From: Globodera rostochiensis
Taxonomy: Eukaryota > Nematoda > Chromadorea > Rhabditida > Heteroderidae
Reading direction: 5' to 3'
Assembly: GCA_018350325.1 (NCBI GenBank)
Contig: JAEVLN010000039.1
Coordinates: 372,001 to 436,000 of the forward strand
Length of the DNA: 64,000 nucleotides
The translations under genes and the position numbers were made by a program. This document shows, piece by piece, positions 42,223 through 54,081 of the stretch (position 1 is its first letter; every line of letters starts with the position of its first letter). The notes below the pieces were generated by a model, which saw nothing but the letters and a program-made list of their open reading frames with translations, was not told the DNA's origin and did not search any database.

Positions 42223-43079
42223 TATTTTTAGTTATTTAACTATTTTCTGCTGATTTATCTTGTTAAACCATGTTTTAAGCGCAAATTTTGTCATTTTAAC
42301 GTCACTATTCTTAACTAAAAAAAACTATTTCGGGGTTTTCGTCACTAAAATATTGACAAAACTATTTTGGCAAAAAATGGCTTTTCGTAAGTCCTGGAAT
42401 CCGACAAATTTCATATTAGAAATTTGACTTTTCTAATTTTTCTTATATTTCTAAACTTAATGAACCCCTAACTCTTTAGCTTTTCCCCAATTATTCTCTT
42501 TGGAGTTACTTAAAAAAGTAGGTTTTTCCTTAATTTTCAAAAATTTCAACCGATTCAAAACCGCTTTTTCCATTTTATCGTCAAATTCGTAATTGTGAAA
42601 GCCTATATGAATTATTTTTCCCATTTTCTAATCAGGGTACAATTGAGTCCCCACTGAAATTCAAAAGGCATGAATTCGATCATTATTTGCTTTTTCGTTA
42701 TAATTTAAAGCTTTTTGAATGAAACGATAGTTTTTAATAGAAAACAGTAAAAAGGCAAACTGCAAAAGATGGAGGTGAGACGCGCGTTCAAACTTTGAGT
42801 GCAAACGAATTGGATTGAAATTTATTCGAAAGACGTCGCCAAAATATTTATTGAATAAGTTGCCGCCATTATCGAATTAAATTTGATAACAAAATGCGAG
42901 CAACGGGAGGATTTTATTAGGGTTTCAGCGAATTATTCAAGCCGATCTAGCCAGGTGCCGTCGATGTGCCGCCACGTCATGGGCTTTCGCAAAATCTCCA
43001 ATGTCATAAAAATTTGTGATGGAGACGTCAGGAATAATTGATTCGGGTGGAATAAATTTATAAAGAATATGATTTATAT
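42223..43079. other. Intergenic
   Basis: It is AT-rich and unassigned. The end (about 43020-43050) is the sHTH upstream motif TTGATTCGGGTGGAAT. No gene is seen. Confidence 0.4.
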
Positions 43080-43100
43080 GAATGCGCATTTCAATTGTAA
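43080..43100 (+). promoter_or_regulatory. Shortened upstream block of sHTH-15
   Basis: GAATGCGCATTTCAATTG is present; the TGTCATTTATTAC half is replaced by TAATAATTATC. It is about 190 bp before the ATG. Confidence 0.45.
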
Positions 43101-43268
43101 TAATTATCAATATTTGTAAAAATTTAAATATCTTACATATTATAAAATTTAAGAAAAAATTTTGAACGAGATTCTTAGACAATAGGCAAATTTTCTATAT
43201 CAAAATTTCCAAAATTTAAATGAAAATTCATATAAATTTCTTTAAATTTTTAGGTTTTGCCCAAATAA

Positions 43269-44590
43269 ATGGAAGAATTTTGGATATTAATTTTGGTCTT
43301 ATTTTTTGCAACAAATTCGCTCGACAAAGCCGAATCCGTACAATTGGAGGATTTGTCTCTCCAAACATTTGACGAATTCTTCGTAGAAGAATGGTGGGAC
43401 AAAGATGAAGCCGAAGATTTGAAAACGCCGCCAACAAACTTTGGACAAAATGTCCATCACCAAATCGACCGGCAGAACACCCAAATTGGACAAATTGAAC
43501 ACAATTCAACTGATCAGAACGCTTCTCTCACAGAGTCTGATCACTCTGATAATGCCAAAAATGGTGAAGAACAGAGCGAAAATATTGCCGAAGATGAGCG
43601 AAAACGTAAAATTATCGACAAATTCTACGGAATGAAAGAAGAATTTAAGCAAAAAGGAAAATATTCGAAAAAAGAATGGAATCAAATTGAGGATAAAATT
43701 GCTAAACATTTAGAAGTCAATCGCTCAAAAATATATAAATGGAAAAAAGAATTTGGCATTCATCAAAAAGTATTCTATAAAAAAGAAGAACGTAAACATT
43801 TGGTAGAAAAATTTGATCACATGAAAGCCGAGTTAAGGCGGCACGGATTCAAAAGTTCATATAAAAATGAATTAGATGAAACTGTCGCGAAAAAGTTGGG
43901 CCTCGGTTTTACAACAATTTACAGGTGGAAAAGTGAACTTGCCCAAACCGGTGAGATTTATTCTTAAATTAAAATCTAAATTTTAGTTTCATTAGCGCGA
44001 AGAGACTGTTTTTCTAAGGCTTATGGGAAAAATAGGCATTTGCCGGAAAATGCCATCCCTAATAATTAGGGCTGCGAATTTTTAGGTTTGAAAAATTTGG
44101 AAAAAGTTACCTAAATAGCTGAGAATAGCACCAAAAAGGTACCAAAACCAGGGTTCATAAGCAAAAATAGGTGGTGAAAAATGTATGTATTGTTTGTATG
44201 TATGTGAAAATAAAAAAATAAATTTAAAATTTTTTTACATAGTAAAATTATCAGTCGAGGTATTTTACAACAAAGAGAAGAAAAAATTTGATAAATACTA
44301 AAAGTATTAAGCCTTCAATTTATATTAAACCAAATTCTTTTACAGCACCAAACCATAGACATTCGCACAGCGAACAAAAAGAATTGATGAAAAGTTATTA
44401 TGAAATTAAGGGCAAAAATCCTAAAATTAGAGACGAGGCCATTGCAAAAATGTTGAAAATTGGAAGCGCCACTTTGACTAGATGGAAAAGCCAATTTAAA
44501 CGACCGCAATTGCATCCAAATCCTGTCGATGGACATTTTGTGGAAGAGAATGCCGCGGCAAATGTTCAGGAAATTAGAAATTCCAATTAG
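43269..44590 (+). CDS. sHTH-15, secreted three-HTH protein with an enlarged intron
   Basis: Exons are 43269-43950 and 44346-44590, giving 308 residues. The leader is MEEFWILILVLFFATNS, with the FVEEWWDK motif and one unit IGQIEHNSTDQ. HTH1 is about 110-165, HTH2 about 174-227 (RWKSELAQT), HTH3 on exon 2 with WKSQFKRPQ and a tail ending IRNSN. The phase-1 intron is 395 bp against 46-60 bp usually. Its 5' end (GTGAGATTTATTCTTAAATT) matches the HTH1/HTH1b intron of sHTH-13 and -14, not the usual GTGAGTATTTCGAG type. The extra DNA contains TTAGGGCTGCGAATTTTTAGG, like a transposon end. Confidence 0.85.
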
Positions 44591-45747
44591 AGGACAATTT
44601 GAGTGAATATTTAATGTTTAAAAACCCCCCAAACTGTTCCCTTTTGGCATTTTTCTTCAACTTCAACTTTCTTTACTATCCATTATATGTGACCAAGCGA
44701 TGTGATCGTCTACCAGACCAGAATCTTTCCATCATTAATTTTGAATTTCTCATTAAAATTTGATCAGCATTTATACGACGTCCATCAGGCGCTTCTTCTT
44801 TCACATTTTCTTTCTGTTAAAAATTCTAATAAAAAATTTAAAATTTAAGAAAAAATTCAGCGATTATTTTGACAAAATAATATGGAAGAGTTTTGGCTTT
44901 TAATTTTTGAGTCATTTTTTGACTGGAAAAAGCCGAATCCGTAAAAGTAAATTGGAGGAAACGCCACGCAAAACATTTGAAGAAATAATCGGAGAAGGCT
45001 GGTGGGGCAAAAACATTTTTGGAAACAAAGCGTTTAAACCGGTTTTTGAACCGGTTAAAATTTGAAAAAGCATAGGAGGATGGACCTTATTTCAAAAATT
45101 ATTCTAAAAATGGTTAAATGTTATCTGATGCACTGAAAACTACGAATTTGTCATTAGAAATAAAAATTAGAAAGCGGTTTTTAATCGGTTTTGTAATTAA
45201 AAAAACCTTTGTTTCAGGACAATAAATTCAGTTAATTTTAAAACTTTTTAAAAATTTGCTTCATTTGCGAGCAAAAATTGTTGGCACTAGGAGAAGCGTT
45301 TTGGCAAAATTGGATGTTATCCCTGGCAAATTCTGATCATCCGGTCTCTAATAGAAACGATCGGAAATGTCACCATTTCCTCTAATTGTGATTAATAATT
45401 TTAGGGTTGGCAGACTTAAACACGATTTCCATCACCAAATCGATGGGCAGAACACCCAAATTGGACAAATTGAACCAAATTCAACTGATCAGCTTGGACA
45501 AATTGAGCCCAATTCAACTGATCAGAATCCTCATCTTACAGAGTCTGATCACTTTGAGAATGCCAAAAATGGCGAAGAAATTTCTTCAAATGAAAACATT
45601 GCTGAAGATGAGCGAAAACGTAAAATTATCGACAAATTCCACGCAATGAAAGATGAATTTAAAAAAAGAAAATATTCGAAAAAAGAATGGGTGCAAATTG
45701 AAAGGAAAATTGTTAAACATTTAAAAGTCAATCGCTCAAAATATATA

Positions 45748-46935
45748 CCGTATTTCCTCTATTAGAACCCCCCCCCCCCCCTCAAATAGAACCCCCCCTC
45801 TAATAGAACCCCCCTTTTTGCGGGGGTTGAAAAATAGAACCCCCCCCTCTATTAGAACCCCCCCTCAAATAGAGCCCCCCCCCCCAATTTTTGAAACTAG
45901 ATTGAATCCATAAATAATAAACATTTTGCCAAATCTACTCATTTTTGCATTTCTCATATAAAGGACATTTTGTTTTTATTTTCACGTTAGCTGTTTCTAA
46001 ATTATAGGCGATTTCACTATTCTAGCTTTATTATTTTTAAATTTCCTGCTTGTTATAGGATGGAAGCAATTGGAAGCTCATCGGAAAATGCAAAAGTAAA
46101 GCCAAAAATACAAATAACAATTTCCTCCTTTAATTTAGGTTTGTGTTTCGTGCCATAATCCATCCTCCGGCGCGCACTTTTGCAAAAAATGCTTTGAACC
46201 TCAAGTTTGGAAATTGTTAAAATCTCAATTGTTTTATTTTTAAGGTTCCTGACGTGTCATGGAATGCACCATTCAAAAACTCGATTCGAGAACTCCACTC
46301 GGACTGGATGCTTCATGGTGACAAACCAACAACCTCTGGTGGAAATCTCAGAGCCCCTCCGATGGAAATTTACTTGGAATGGATCGTTTCCGCGTGGGAG
46401 GCGCTCTCAAAGGATGTCATCGTAAAGTCTTTTCTCTGTTGTGGAATTACCAAGGAAGATGATGAGAAAAATGATGCTCTTATTCATGTTTTTAAGGTTG
46501 AGAAACATATAAAATCTGTATATTGGCTGTATTTTAGAAAAATGGAGCGATTCCAAACGGTCTGGCCTTATTGCAGCAGCGCCGACATGAAGAGAATATG
46601 ATCAAATTGGTCGAAGAAATTGATTTGAATGAAGATGATAACCTTGGAAGCGATTTTTCGATCGAACTCTGATGTTTTGTTTACATTGAAAAATTTGTTG
46701 TTCAATAATAAAATTCTATTATGTGATTGATTTTGTAAAGAAAAAGGGTAAAAATTGACCAAATTTTGCTAAAATCTTGTGCAAATATCGCAATTTTATT
46801 AATATTTTTTGAAAAAAATAGGTTGAAATATAAAACCCCCCCCTCTAATAGAACCCCCCCCCCCTCTAATAGAACCCCCCTTTTTGCGGGGGTTGAAAAA
46901 TAGAACCCCCGGGGGTTCTAATAGAGGAAATACGG
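45748..46935 (+). mobile_element. pogo-like DNA transposon, 1188 bp, internally deleted
   Basis: The inverted ends are CCGTATTTCCTCTATTAGAA... and ...TTCTAATAGAGGAAATACGG, with TA on both sides (45746-45747, 46936-46937), the target of Tc1/mariner-pogo elements. The subterminal zones repeat CTCTAATAGAACCCCCC several times on both sides. The middle carries a transposase remnant at about 46240-46601. The target is the AAATATATAAATGG of an sHTH HTH1 coding region. Confidence 0.88.
46236..46601 (+). pseudogene. Transposase C-terminal remnant (pogo/Tigger-like DDE family)
   Basis: The frame reads VPDVSWNAPFKNSIRELHSDW, LHGDKPTTSGGNLRAP, YLEWIVSAWEALSKDVIVKSF, CCGITKEDD. That is the order at the end of pogo/Tigger-type DDE transposases (PFK...W, AGN-R-P, W-I--AW---P-E-I-KSF--CGI). 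It starts after a TTTTTAAG that may be an acceptor. The DNA-binding and catalytic DDE parts are missing, so the element cannot move by itself. Confidence 0.65.
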
Positions 46936-46965
46936 TAAATGGAAAAAAGAATTTGGCCTCCTAAG

Positions 46966-47156
46966 CAGTGTTTTCCCGGTTCCATTTTTTCTAACGGTTC
47001 CACGGTTCCGGTTCCAAACCGGTTCCGGATTTTGGCGGTTCCGGGAACCGGTTCCAAAATCGGTTCCGAATTTTTTGCGGTTCCGCGGTTCCGGTTCCGG
47101 AACCGGTTCCCGGAACCGTTGGAACCGGCACCGGAACCGGAACCGGGAAAACACAG
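46966..47156. mobile_element. hAT-like MITE, 191 bp
   Basis: The ends CAGTGTTTTCCCGGTTCC and, inverted, CTGTGTTTTCCCGGTTCC flank dense GGTTCCGG/CCGGAACC repeats. The exact 8-bp target duplication CTCCTAAG is at 46958-46965 and 47157-47164. It is inserted in the HTH1-HTH2 region of pseudogene sHTH-16. CAGTG ends plus 8-bp duplication indicate hAT. Confidence 0.9.
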
Positions 47157-47345
47157 CTCCTAAGTCGAAAACCCAATGAAAAAGAAGAACGTAAACATTT
47201 GATAGAGAAATTTGATCAAATGAAAGCCAAGTTAAAGCGGGACGGATGCAAAAATTCATTTAAAAATGAAATTGATGAAACTGTCGCAAAAGAGTTGGGC
47301 CTTTGTTATGCAACAATTTACACACGGCAAATTTTCAGGAAATTG

Positions 47346-48776
47346 ATAAACGATGAATATTCAATGTTTGTAAGTATGAAACTATTCGTCAAAAAAAAAT
47401 TGGCAATTCATTTTTTTTAGATAAATGACAAACAAAATGATATTTTGATGGTTTTTTTAGCGGTATAAACGCTTAATTTCCTCTAAGCAATTTTATTGCA
47501 GTTTTCATGCAAAAACGACTCTAGTTTGTTTTTAATTAAAATGGAAAATTCGTAGTAACAAAATTTGTGAAAATTAATGGTCAATAATTAAATGTTATTT
47601 TTGACTTCGCCCCTTCACAAAAGGCTCTCAGGCGAATGCCCTGCCACTATCATCGCCGGTTGATCTCGCATTTTAGGAATCCGGATTTTAAGCAAACGGC
47701 GGGTTGACGCCCTGTCCCCCTCGGGCAACAACAACTAATCTCGTCATCTTTCCCCCCAGAGCATGCGCACATTCATCCCTCAAATTCGTCATTTATTCAT
47801 TTCTTCCTTCTTTGCTGCCCCGCTTTAGGCCATAGCGGAATTTTGCGCACCTCCACTTTACCGTGCGCTGCGAGACAACTCCCGGGCCCTTCGATTGAAT
47901 AATGTTTTGCAGAGCCTAGACTCAGCGAAAATTCGTGGGAAATTAGTGCGCGAATGTCAGTTTTGGGCATGGTCGCTAGAGGCGCCGTAAAAAATCAACA
48001 AAAAGAAGAGGGCACATGAACTTGAGTGAGGAATGAGTAAACATGTAGATGAACAAAACAAAAAAAGAATCATTTAAATAAGTGCCGAAATAACGGAGTT
48101 ACAAATTTTCAAATTCATTAAAAAAAATCGGGTATCAAAACTTAGTTGGCACCCTAAATATTATTCATGGGCATAACCCCTAAATACTATGGCCATTGAC
48201 GGCGCTTTCTATACACGACGTTGATCAGCAAAGACCACCGATAATCAAGCGATCGAAATAAACGAACGAATCGATAAAATTTATTTGGTATGCTCGAGAC
48301 TTGAAATTTACCAAGACTCGAGAGTCGAGACTCGATACCGAGAAATGATCCCAAGACTCGAGATCGAGACCACAAAAAAGCCGAGAAATTTCTCGGTTCG
48401 AGGAGACCCGATATACCAAAAGTTATTTTCGATATTTCATGTTGGTTTTGGCTGAGTTGTCATTTCGTGGCTTCGATAGTCTTAGCTTCGACATTATGCA
48501 TGTTTTTTGTCCATCCGATGTAAAGTATCGATTCTTCAACAAAATTGTTTTTTCTATTAAATGCCAACAGAAGCGGAAATGTCACTTTTCCACCGGGGCG
48601 AATTTAATTAGTTAAAAAATATTTTTTTATTTGATTATTGACAATCGATCGCCATTTTTATAAAATCGTGAATATTATTATTCTATGCGGTCCTAGGAAT
48701 ATTGATTTGGTCCCGGTTGAAAAGGGGAATATTGATTGATTCGGGTGAGATAATTATTAAAAAATATCATTTATAT
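47346..48776. other. 1.4 kb without a recognisable gene
   Basis: About 47590-48000 is richer in G+C than its surroundings and unassigned. About 48225-48430 has repeated GACTCGAGA/TCTCGG motifs that also appear near 15960-16020. About 48530-48730 is a sHTH distal upstream region (CAATCGATCGCCATTTTTATAA, TTGATTCGGGTGAGAT). Confidence 0.45.
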
Positions 48777-48812
48777 GAATGCCCATTTTAATTGTGGGCT
48801 GTCATTTATTAC
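48777..48812 (+). promoter_or_regulatory. Shared upstream block of sHTH-17
   Basis: GAATGCCCATTTTAATTG + TGGGCTGTCATTTATTAC lies about 200 bp before the ATG. Confidence 0.5.
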
Positions 48813-49011
48813 TTTCAATCATTTTTTTATATTTATTAATACTTGTAAAAATTAGAATATTATTTATTCTTTAATTTAAGAGAATTTTTGACATAAATTC
48901 TTAACACGAAATATTTGACAACTTTCCAAATCAAATTTTCAGTTTTATTATAAAATTTAATTGGAATTTCATATAAATCTCTAACTTTAGAGGTTGCTTT
49001 GCCCAAATAAA

Positions 49012-50017
49012 ATGGCGAAGTTTTGGATTTTAATTGTAGTGAGATTAATTACAACAAATTCACTCGAAAAAGCCGAATCCGTAAAATTGGAGGAATTGCC
49101 ACTCCAAACATTTGACGAATTATTCGTAGATGAATGGTGGGACAAAGATGACGCTGCCGAAGATTTGAAAACGCCGACTCCAACAAACTTTGGACAAAAT
49201 GTCCATCACCAAATCGACCCGAACACCCAAAGTGGACAAATTGAACCCAATTCAACTGATCAGAATCCTCCTCTCGCAAAGTCTGATCACTCTGATAATG
49301 CTAAAAATGGGGAAGAACAGAACGAAGTTTCTTCAACCAAAAATATTACTAAAGATGAGCAAAAACGTAAAATTGTTGGCGAATTCCACGCAATGAAAGA
49401 TGAATTTAAGAAAAAAGGAAAATATTCAAGAAAAGAAAGAACGCAAATTGAGGATAAAATTGCTAAACATTTAAAAGTCAATCGCTCAAAAATATTTAAA
49501 TGGAAAAAAGATTTAGGCTTAAGTCAAAAAGTGTTATATGAAAAAGAAGAACGTAAACATTTGGTAGAGAAATTTGATCAAATGAAAGCCGAGTTAAAGC
49601 GGGACGGATCCAACAACTCTCAAAATGAATTAGATAAAACTGTCGCGAAAGAGTTGGGCCTCTGTTTTAAAACAATTTACAATTGGAAACGTGAATTTGA
49701 CCAATCCAGTGAGTATTTTGATTTTATTAATTTGTTTAAATAAAATTAAAAATTCCTTTACAGAACCAAAGAAATACCCCCACAGCGAACAAAAGGAATT
49801 GATGAAACGTTATTATGAAATTAAGGGCAAAACCCATAAAATTAGTGACAAGGAAATTGCAAAAATGTTCAATATTGGATCACGCACTTTGGTTAATTGG
49901 AAGAGACAATTTAAACGACAGCAATTTCATCAAAATTCTGTCGACGGACATTCTGTGGAAGAGAATGCCGCGGCAAATATTCAGGAAATTGGGAACACGA
50001 ATTCGGAAAGTATTTGA
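49012..50017 (+). CDS. sHTH-17, secreted three-HTH protein
   Basis: Exons are 49012-49708 and 49764-50017, with a 55-bp phase-1 intron, giving 316 residues. An upstream in-frame TTG gives no better start. The leader MAKFWILIVVRLITTNS has Lys at position 3 and an Arg inside the hydrophobic run (VVRLI), which could weaken it. It has the FVDEWWDKDD motif and one unit (SGQIEPNSTDQ) after a shortened HHQIDPNTQ. HTH1 has IFKWKKDLGLSQ, HTH2 ends near residue 232, HTH3 WKRQFKRQQFHQN, and the tail ends NTNSESI. It is closest to the sHTH-2/5/18 group by its ELPLQTFDELF stretch. Confidence 0.85.
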
Positions 50018-50454
50018 ATGAAACGATGGTCAATAGATTTTTTGACAATTCACTTCTTGATTTCTAATATAGCTAAAAATTAGTTATTTATCTATTAGCG
50101 TTTTTTGAATTTTTCAAAAAATTGTTACAAATTTACCAAATCACATAAATAAGATGCTAGAGCTGGGCAAAATCGGAAAATAAAATCCGAAAACGAACTT
50201 TCAATTGTAAATTTACACTTTATAAATTAAAAATTCAAACTGAAATAGAATATAATCTAGGAGATTTTCTCCAGCTGTATGCTTTTGAATTAGCCTTTTG
50301 CCAAGTTGCTACATTTGTTATTTTGACTAATGATTGTAAACGAATTCGAATAAATAATACCAGGGCTGCTACTTTTAGGTTCGAATAATCTCCAAATAGA
50401 CGCTTAAATAGGTTTAAAAAAATGTTAAAATAGGCTTCCGGATTTAGCCGCCTC
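50018..50454. other. Intergenic
   Basis: It is sHTH-17 3' flank, then CAGGGCTGCTACTTTTAGG near 50362, similar to one end of a hAT-like element whose other end is not visible. It leads directly into the minisatellite. Confidence 0.4.
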
Positions 50455-53400
50455 TTTACGCTTGTCAAGCTGGAACAGGCGTTGTTCAACTTAGCCGCCT
50501 GTTCATAAACTTGTCAAGTTGGAACAGGCGCTTTTTCAACTTAGCCGCCTGTTTACGCTTGTCAAGTTGGAAAAGGCGCTATTAACTTACCCGCCTGTTT
50601 ATGCTTGTCAAGTTGGAACAGGCGCTCTTTCAATTTACCCGCCTGTTTATGCTTGTCAAGTTGGAACAGGCGCTCTTTCAATTTACCCGCCTGTTTATGC
50701 TTGTCAAGTTGGAACAGGCGCTTTATTAACTCTTCGCCTTTTTATGCTTGTGAGTTGGAAACCCGCCTGTTCCTGCTTGCCAAGTTGGAACAGGCGCTCT
50801 GTCAAGTTGGAACAGGCGCTCTTTCAATTTACCCGCCTGTTTATGCTTGTCAAATTGGAACAGGCGCTCTTTCAATTTACCCGCCTGTTTATGCTTGTCA
50901 AATTGGAACATGCGCTCTTTCAATTTACCCGCCTGTTTATGCTTGTCAAGTTGGAACCGCTATTTCAACTTACCCGCCTGTTTATGCTTGTCAAGTTGGA
51001 ACAGGCGCTCTTTCAATTTACCCGCCTGTTTATGCTTGTCAAATTGGAACAGGCGCTCTTTCAATTTACCCGCCTGTTTATGCTTGTCAAATTGGAACAT
51101 GCGCTCTTTCAATTTACCCGCCTTATGCTTGTCAAGTTGGAACCGCTATTTTAACTTACCCGCCTGTTTATGCTTGTCAAGTTGGAACTGGCGCTATTTC
51201 AACTTAGCCGCCTGTTCCTGCTTGCCAAGTTGGAACAGGCGCTTTTTTAATTACCCGCCTGTTCATAAACTTGTCAAGTTGGAACAGGCGCTTTTTCAAC
51301 TTACCCGCCTGTTTATGCTTGTCAAGTTGGAACTGGCGCTATTTCAACTTAGCCGCCTGTTCCTGCTTGCCAAGTTGGAACAGGTGCTTTTTTAATTACC
51401 CGCCTGTTCATAACTTGTCAAGTTGGAACAGGCGCTTTTTCAACTTAGCCGCCTGTTTATGCTCCAAGTTGGAACAGGCGCTTTTTTAATTACCCGCCTG
51501 TTCATAAACTTGTCAAGTTGGAACAGGCGCTTTTTCAACTTAGCCGCCTGTTTATGCTTGTCAAGTTGGAACAGGCGCTCTTTCAATTTACCCGCCTGTT
51601 TATGCTTGTCAAGTTGGAACAGGCGCTCTTTCAATTTACCCGCCTGTTTATGCTTGTCAAGTTGGAACAGGCGCTTTATTAACTCTTCGCCTTTTTATGC
51701 TTGTGAGTTGGAAACCCGCCTGTTCCTGCTTGCCAAGTTGGAACAGGCGCTCTGTCAAGTTGGAACAGGCGCTCTTTCAATTTACCCGCCTGTTTATGCT
51801 TGTCAAATTGGAACAGGCGCTCTTTCAATTTACCCGCCTGTTTATGCTTGTCAAATTGGAACATGCGCTCTTTCAATTTACCCGCCTGTTTATGCTTGTC
51901 AAGTTGGAACCGCTATTTCAACTTACCCGCCTGTTTATGCTTGTCAAGTTGGAACAGGCGCTCTTTCAATTTACCCGCCTGTTTATGCTTGTCAAATTGG
52001 AACAGGCGCTCTTTCAATTTACCCGCCTGTTTATGCTTGTCAAATTGGAACATGCGCTCTTTCAATTTACCCGCCTTATGCTTGTCAAGTTGGAACCGCT
52101 ATTTTAACTTACCCGCCTGTTTATGCTTGTCAAGTTGGAACTGGCGCTATTTCAACTTAGCCGCCTGTTCCTGCTTGCCAAGTTGGAACAGGTGCTTTTT
52201 TAATTACCCGCCTGTTCATAACTTGTCAAGTTGGAACAGGCGCTTTTTCAACTTAGCCGCCTGTTTATGCTCCAAGTTGGAACAGGCGCTTTTTTAATTA
52301 CCCGCCTGTTCATAAACTTGTCAAGTTGGAACAGGCGCTTTTTCAACTTAGCCGCCTGTTTATGCTTGTCAAGTTGGAACAGGCGCTCTTTCAATTTACC
52401 CGCCTGTTTATGCTTGTCAAGTTGGAACAGGCGCTCTTTCAATTTACCCGCCTGTTTATGCTTGTCAAGTTGGAACAGGCGCTTTATTAACTCTTCGCCT
52501 TTTTATGCTTGTGAGTTGGAAACCCGCCTGTTCCTGCTTGCCAAGTTGGAACAGGCGCTCTGTCAAGTTGGAACAGGCGCTCTTTCAATTTACCCGCCTG
52601 TTTATGCTTGTCAAATTGGAACAGGCGCTCTTTCAATTTACCCGCCTGTTTATGCTTGTCAAATTGGAACATGCGCTCTTTCAATTTACCCGCCTGTTTA
52701 TGCTTGTCAAGTTGGAACCGCTATTTCAACTTACCCGCCTGTTTATGCTTGTCAAGTTGGAACAGGCGCTCTTTCAATTTACCCGCCTGTTTATGCTTGT
52801 CAAATTGGAACAGGCGCTCTTTCAATTTACCCGCCTGTTTATGCTTGTCAAATTGGAACATGCGCTCTTTCAATTTACCCGCCTTATGCTTGTCAAGTTG
52901 GAACCGCTATTTTAACTTACCCGCCTGTTTATGCTTGTCAAGTTGGAACTGGCGCTATTTCAACTTAGCCGCCTGTTCCTGCTTGCCAAGTTGGAACAGG
53001 CGCTTTTTTAATTACCCGCCTGTTCATAAACTTGTCAAATTGGAACAGGCTCTTTTTTAACTCTTCGCCTTTTTATGCTTGTCAAGTTTGAACAGGCGCT
53101 CTTTTAATTTACCCGCCTGTTCATAAACTTGTCAAGTTGGAACAGGCGCTTTTTCAACTTAGCCGCCTGTTTACGCTTGTCAAGTTGGAACAGGCGCTAT
53201 TTCAACTTACCCGCCTGTTCATGCTCCAAGATGGAACAGGCGCTCTTTCAACTTAGTCGACTGTTTATGCTTGTCAAGTTGGAACAGGCGCTTTTTTAAC
53301 TTAGCCGCCTGTTTATGCTCCAAGATGGAACAGGCGCTCTTTCAACTTAGCCGCCTGTTTATGCTTGTCAAGTTGGAACCGCTATTTCAACTTACCCGCC

Positions 53401-53531
53401 TGTTTATGCTTGTCAAGTTGGAACAGGCGCTCTTTTAATTTACCCGCCTGTTCATAAACTTGTCAAGTTGGAACAGGCGCTTTTTCAACTTAGCCGCCTG
53501 TTTATGCTCCAAGTTGGAACAGGCGCTTGAC
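50455..53531. repeat. 48-bp hairpin minisatellite, long array with 808-bp higher-order repeat
   Basis: There are roughly 60 units of the type GGAACAGGCG-CTCTTTCAATTTAC-CCGCCTGTTT-ATGCTTGTCAAGTT, 48 bp each (50615 to 50663 is one exact step), with occasional shortened units. A block of about 808 bp including its irregular units is repeated back to back (51423-52230 and 52231-53038). A related version lies at 50615-51420. Because 48 is a multiple of three, frames stay open in several phases and produce long Pro/Cys/Tyr repeats; these are not genes. Confidence 0.9.
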
Positions 53532-54081
53532 GGAGCCTTCATGTGATCGAAAGATTGACGCCGGCGAGAATTTTTTAAAAAAATATGTCATCTTGCGGTA
53601 TGGGTGCGCGACATGAAAAAGGCAACTAATTCTGAGTTTCAAAAATCCAATTAAATTTTAAGGTTTTGAAGACCCAGAGGTGTTCAAACATGTTGAATAT
53701 GTCGCTCTCCTTTTAAATCTCGTCGTGAAGAATGGGCTCAAGCAAAGTGCAGACAAATTGTCGCGAACTTTAAACATATGTAGCAAAAACGTAACAATTT
53801 TTTGAATAAAATTTAAAAAAACGAATTCTATTGCACATCGTTTCATTCAAATACTTCCCGAGTTTAAGTGCTTAGGACGCATAAAAGTTTACGGGACGCG
53901 AGGAGCCGTGCCCATTGATTTGTGTAGCGGGTTTTCAACAAAATAACCCTTCAGGTCCTATATTCAATTATTGTTGACTCATTTTGTTGTAATTTATCGA
54001 AAAAAATGAATTGTCAATTTTTTACTTACGAATAGTTTCATATAAATTTTGCTAACATTGACGATTTATTCAAATTGTCCT
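53532..54081. other. Intergenic
   Basis: From about 53870 it is the inverted 3' flank module of sHTH genes (compare 600-800), belonging to sHTH-18. About 53532-53860 is unassigned. Confidence 0.45.

Larger units (their letters stand above)
44883..47345 (+). pseudogene. sHTH-16 pseudogene broken by three insertions
   Basis: Pieces in order are: 44883-45012 (MEEFWLLIFESFF; deletion after the leader puts it out of frame; WW motif damaged to WWGK); about 45424-45747 (HHQIDGQNTQ, two linker units, HTH1 to VNRSK); 46936-46965 (KWKKEFGL part); and 47165-47345 (HTH2 to ATIY, then joined to an exon 2 tail QIFRKLI by deletion). Between them lie a sHTH distal-flank segment (about 45013-45423, compare 55260-55500 inverted), a pogo-like transposon (45748-46935) and a hAT-like MITE (46966-47156). 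Confidence 0.85.

Noticed and set aside
46939..47163. Frames rich in VPxFRF/GTGSGT repeats
   Set aside because: They are translations of the GGTTCC repeats inside the 191-bp MITE.
50519..53060. Long Pro/Cys/Tyr-rich open frames (up to 245 codons) on the plus strand
   Set aside because: They are translations of the 48-bp minisatellite in several phases; no leader, no splice structure, and the same array is open in other frames and on the minus strand.
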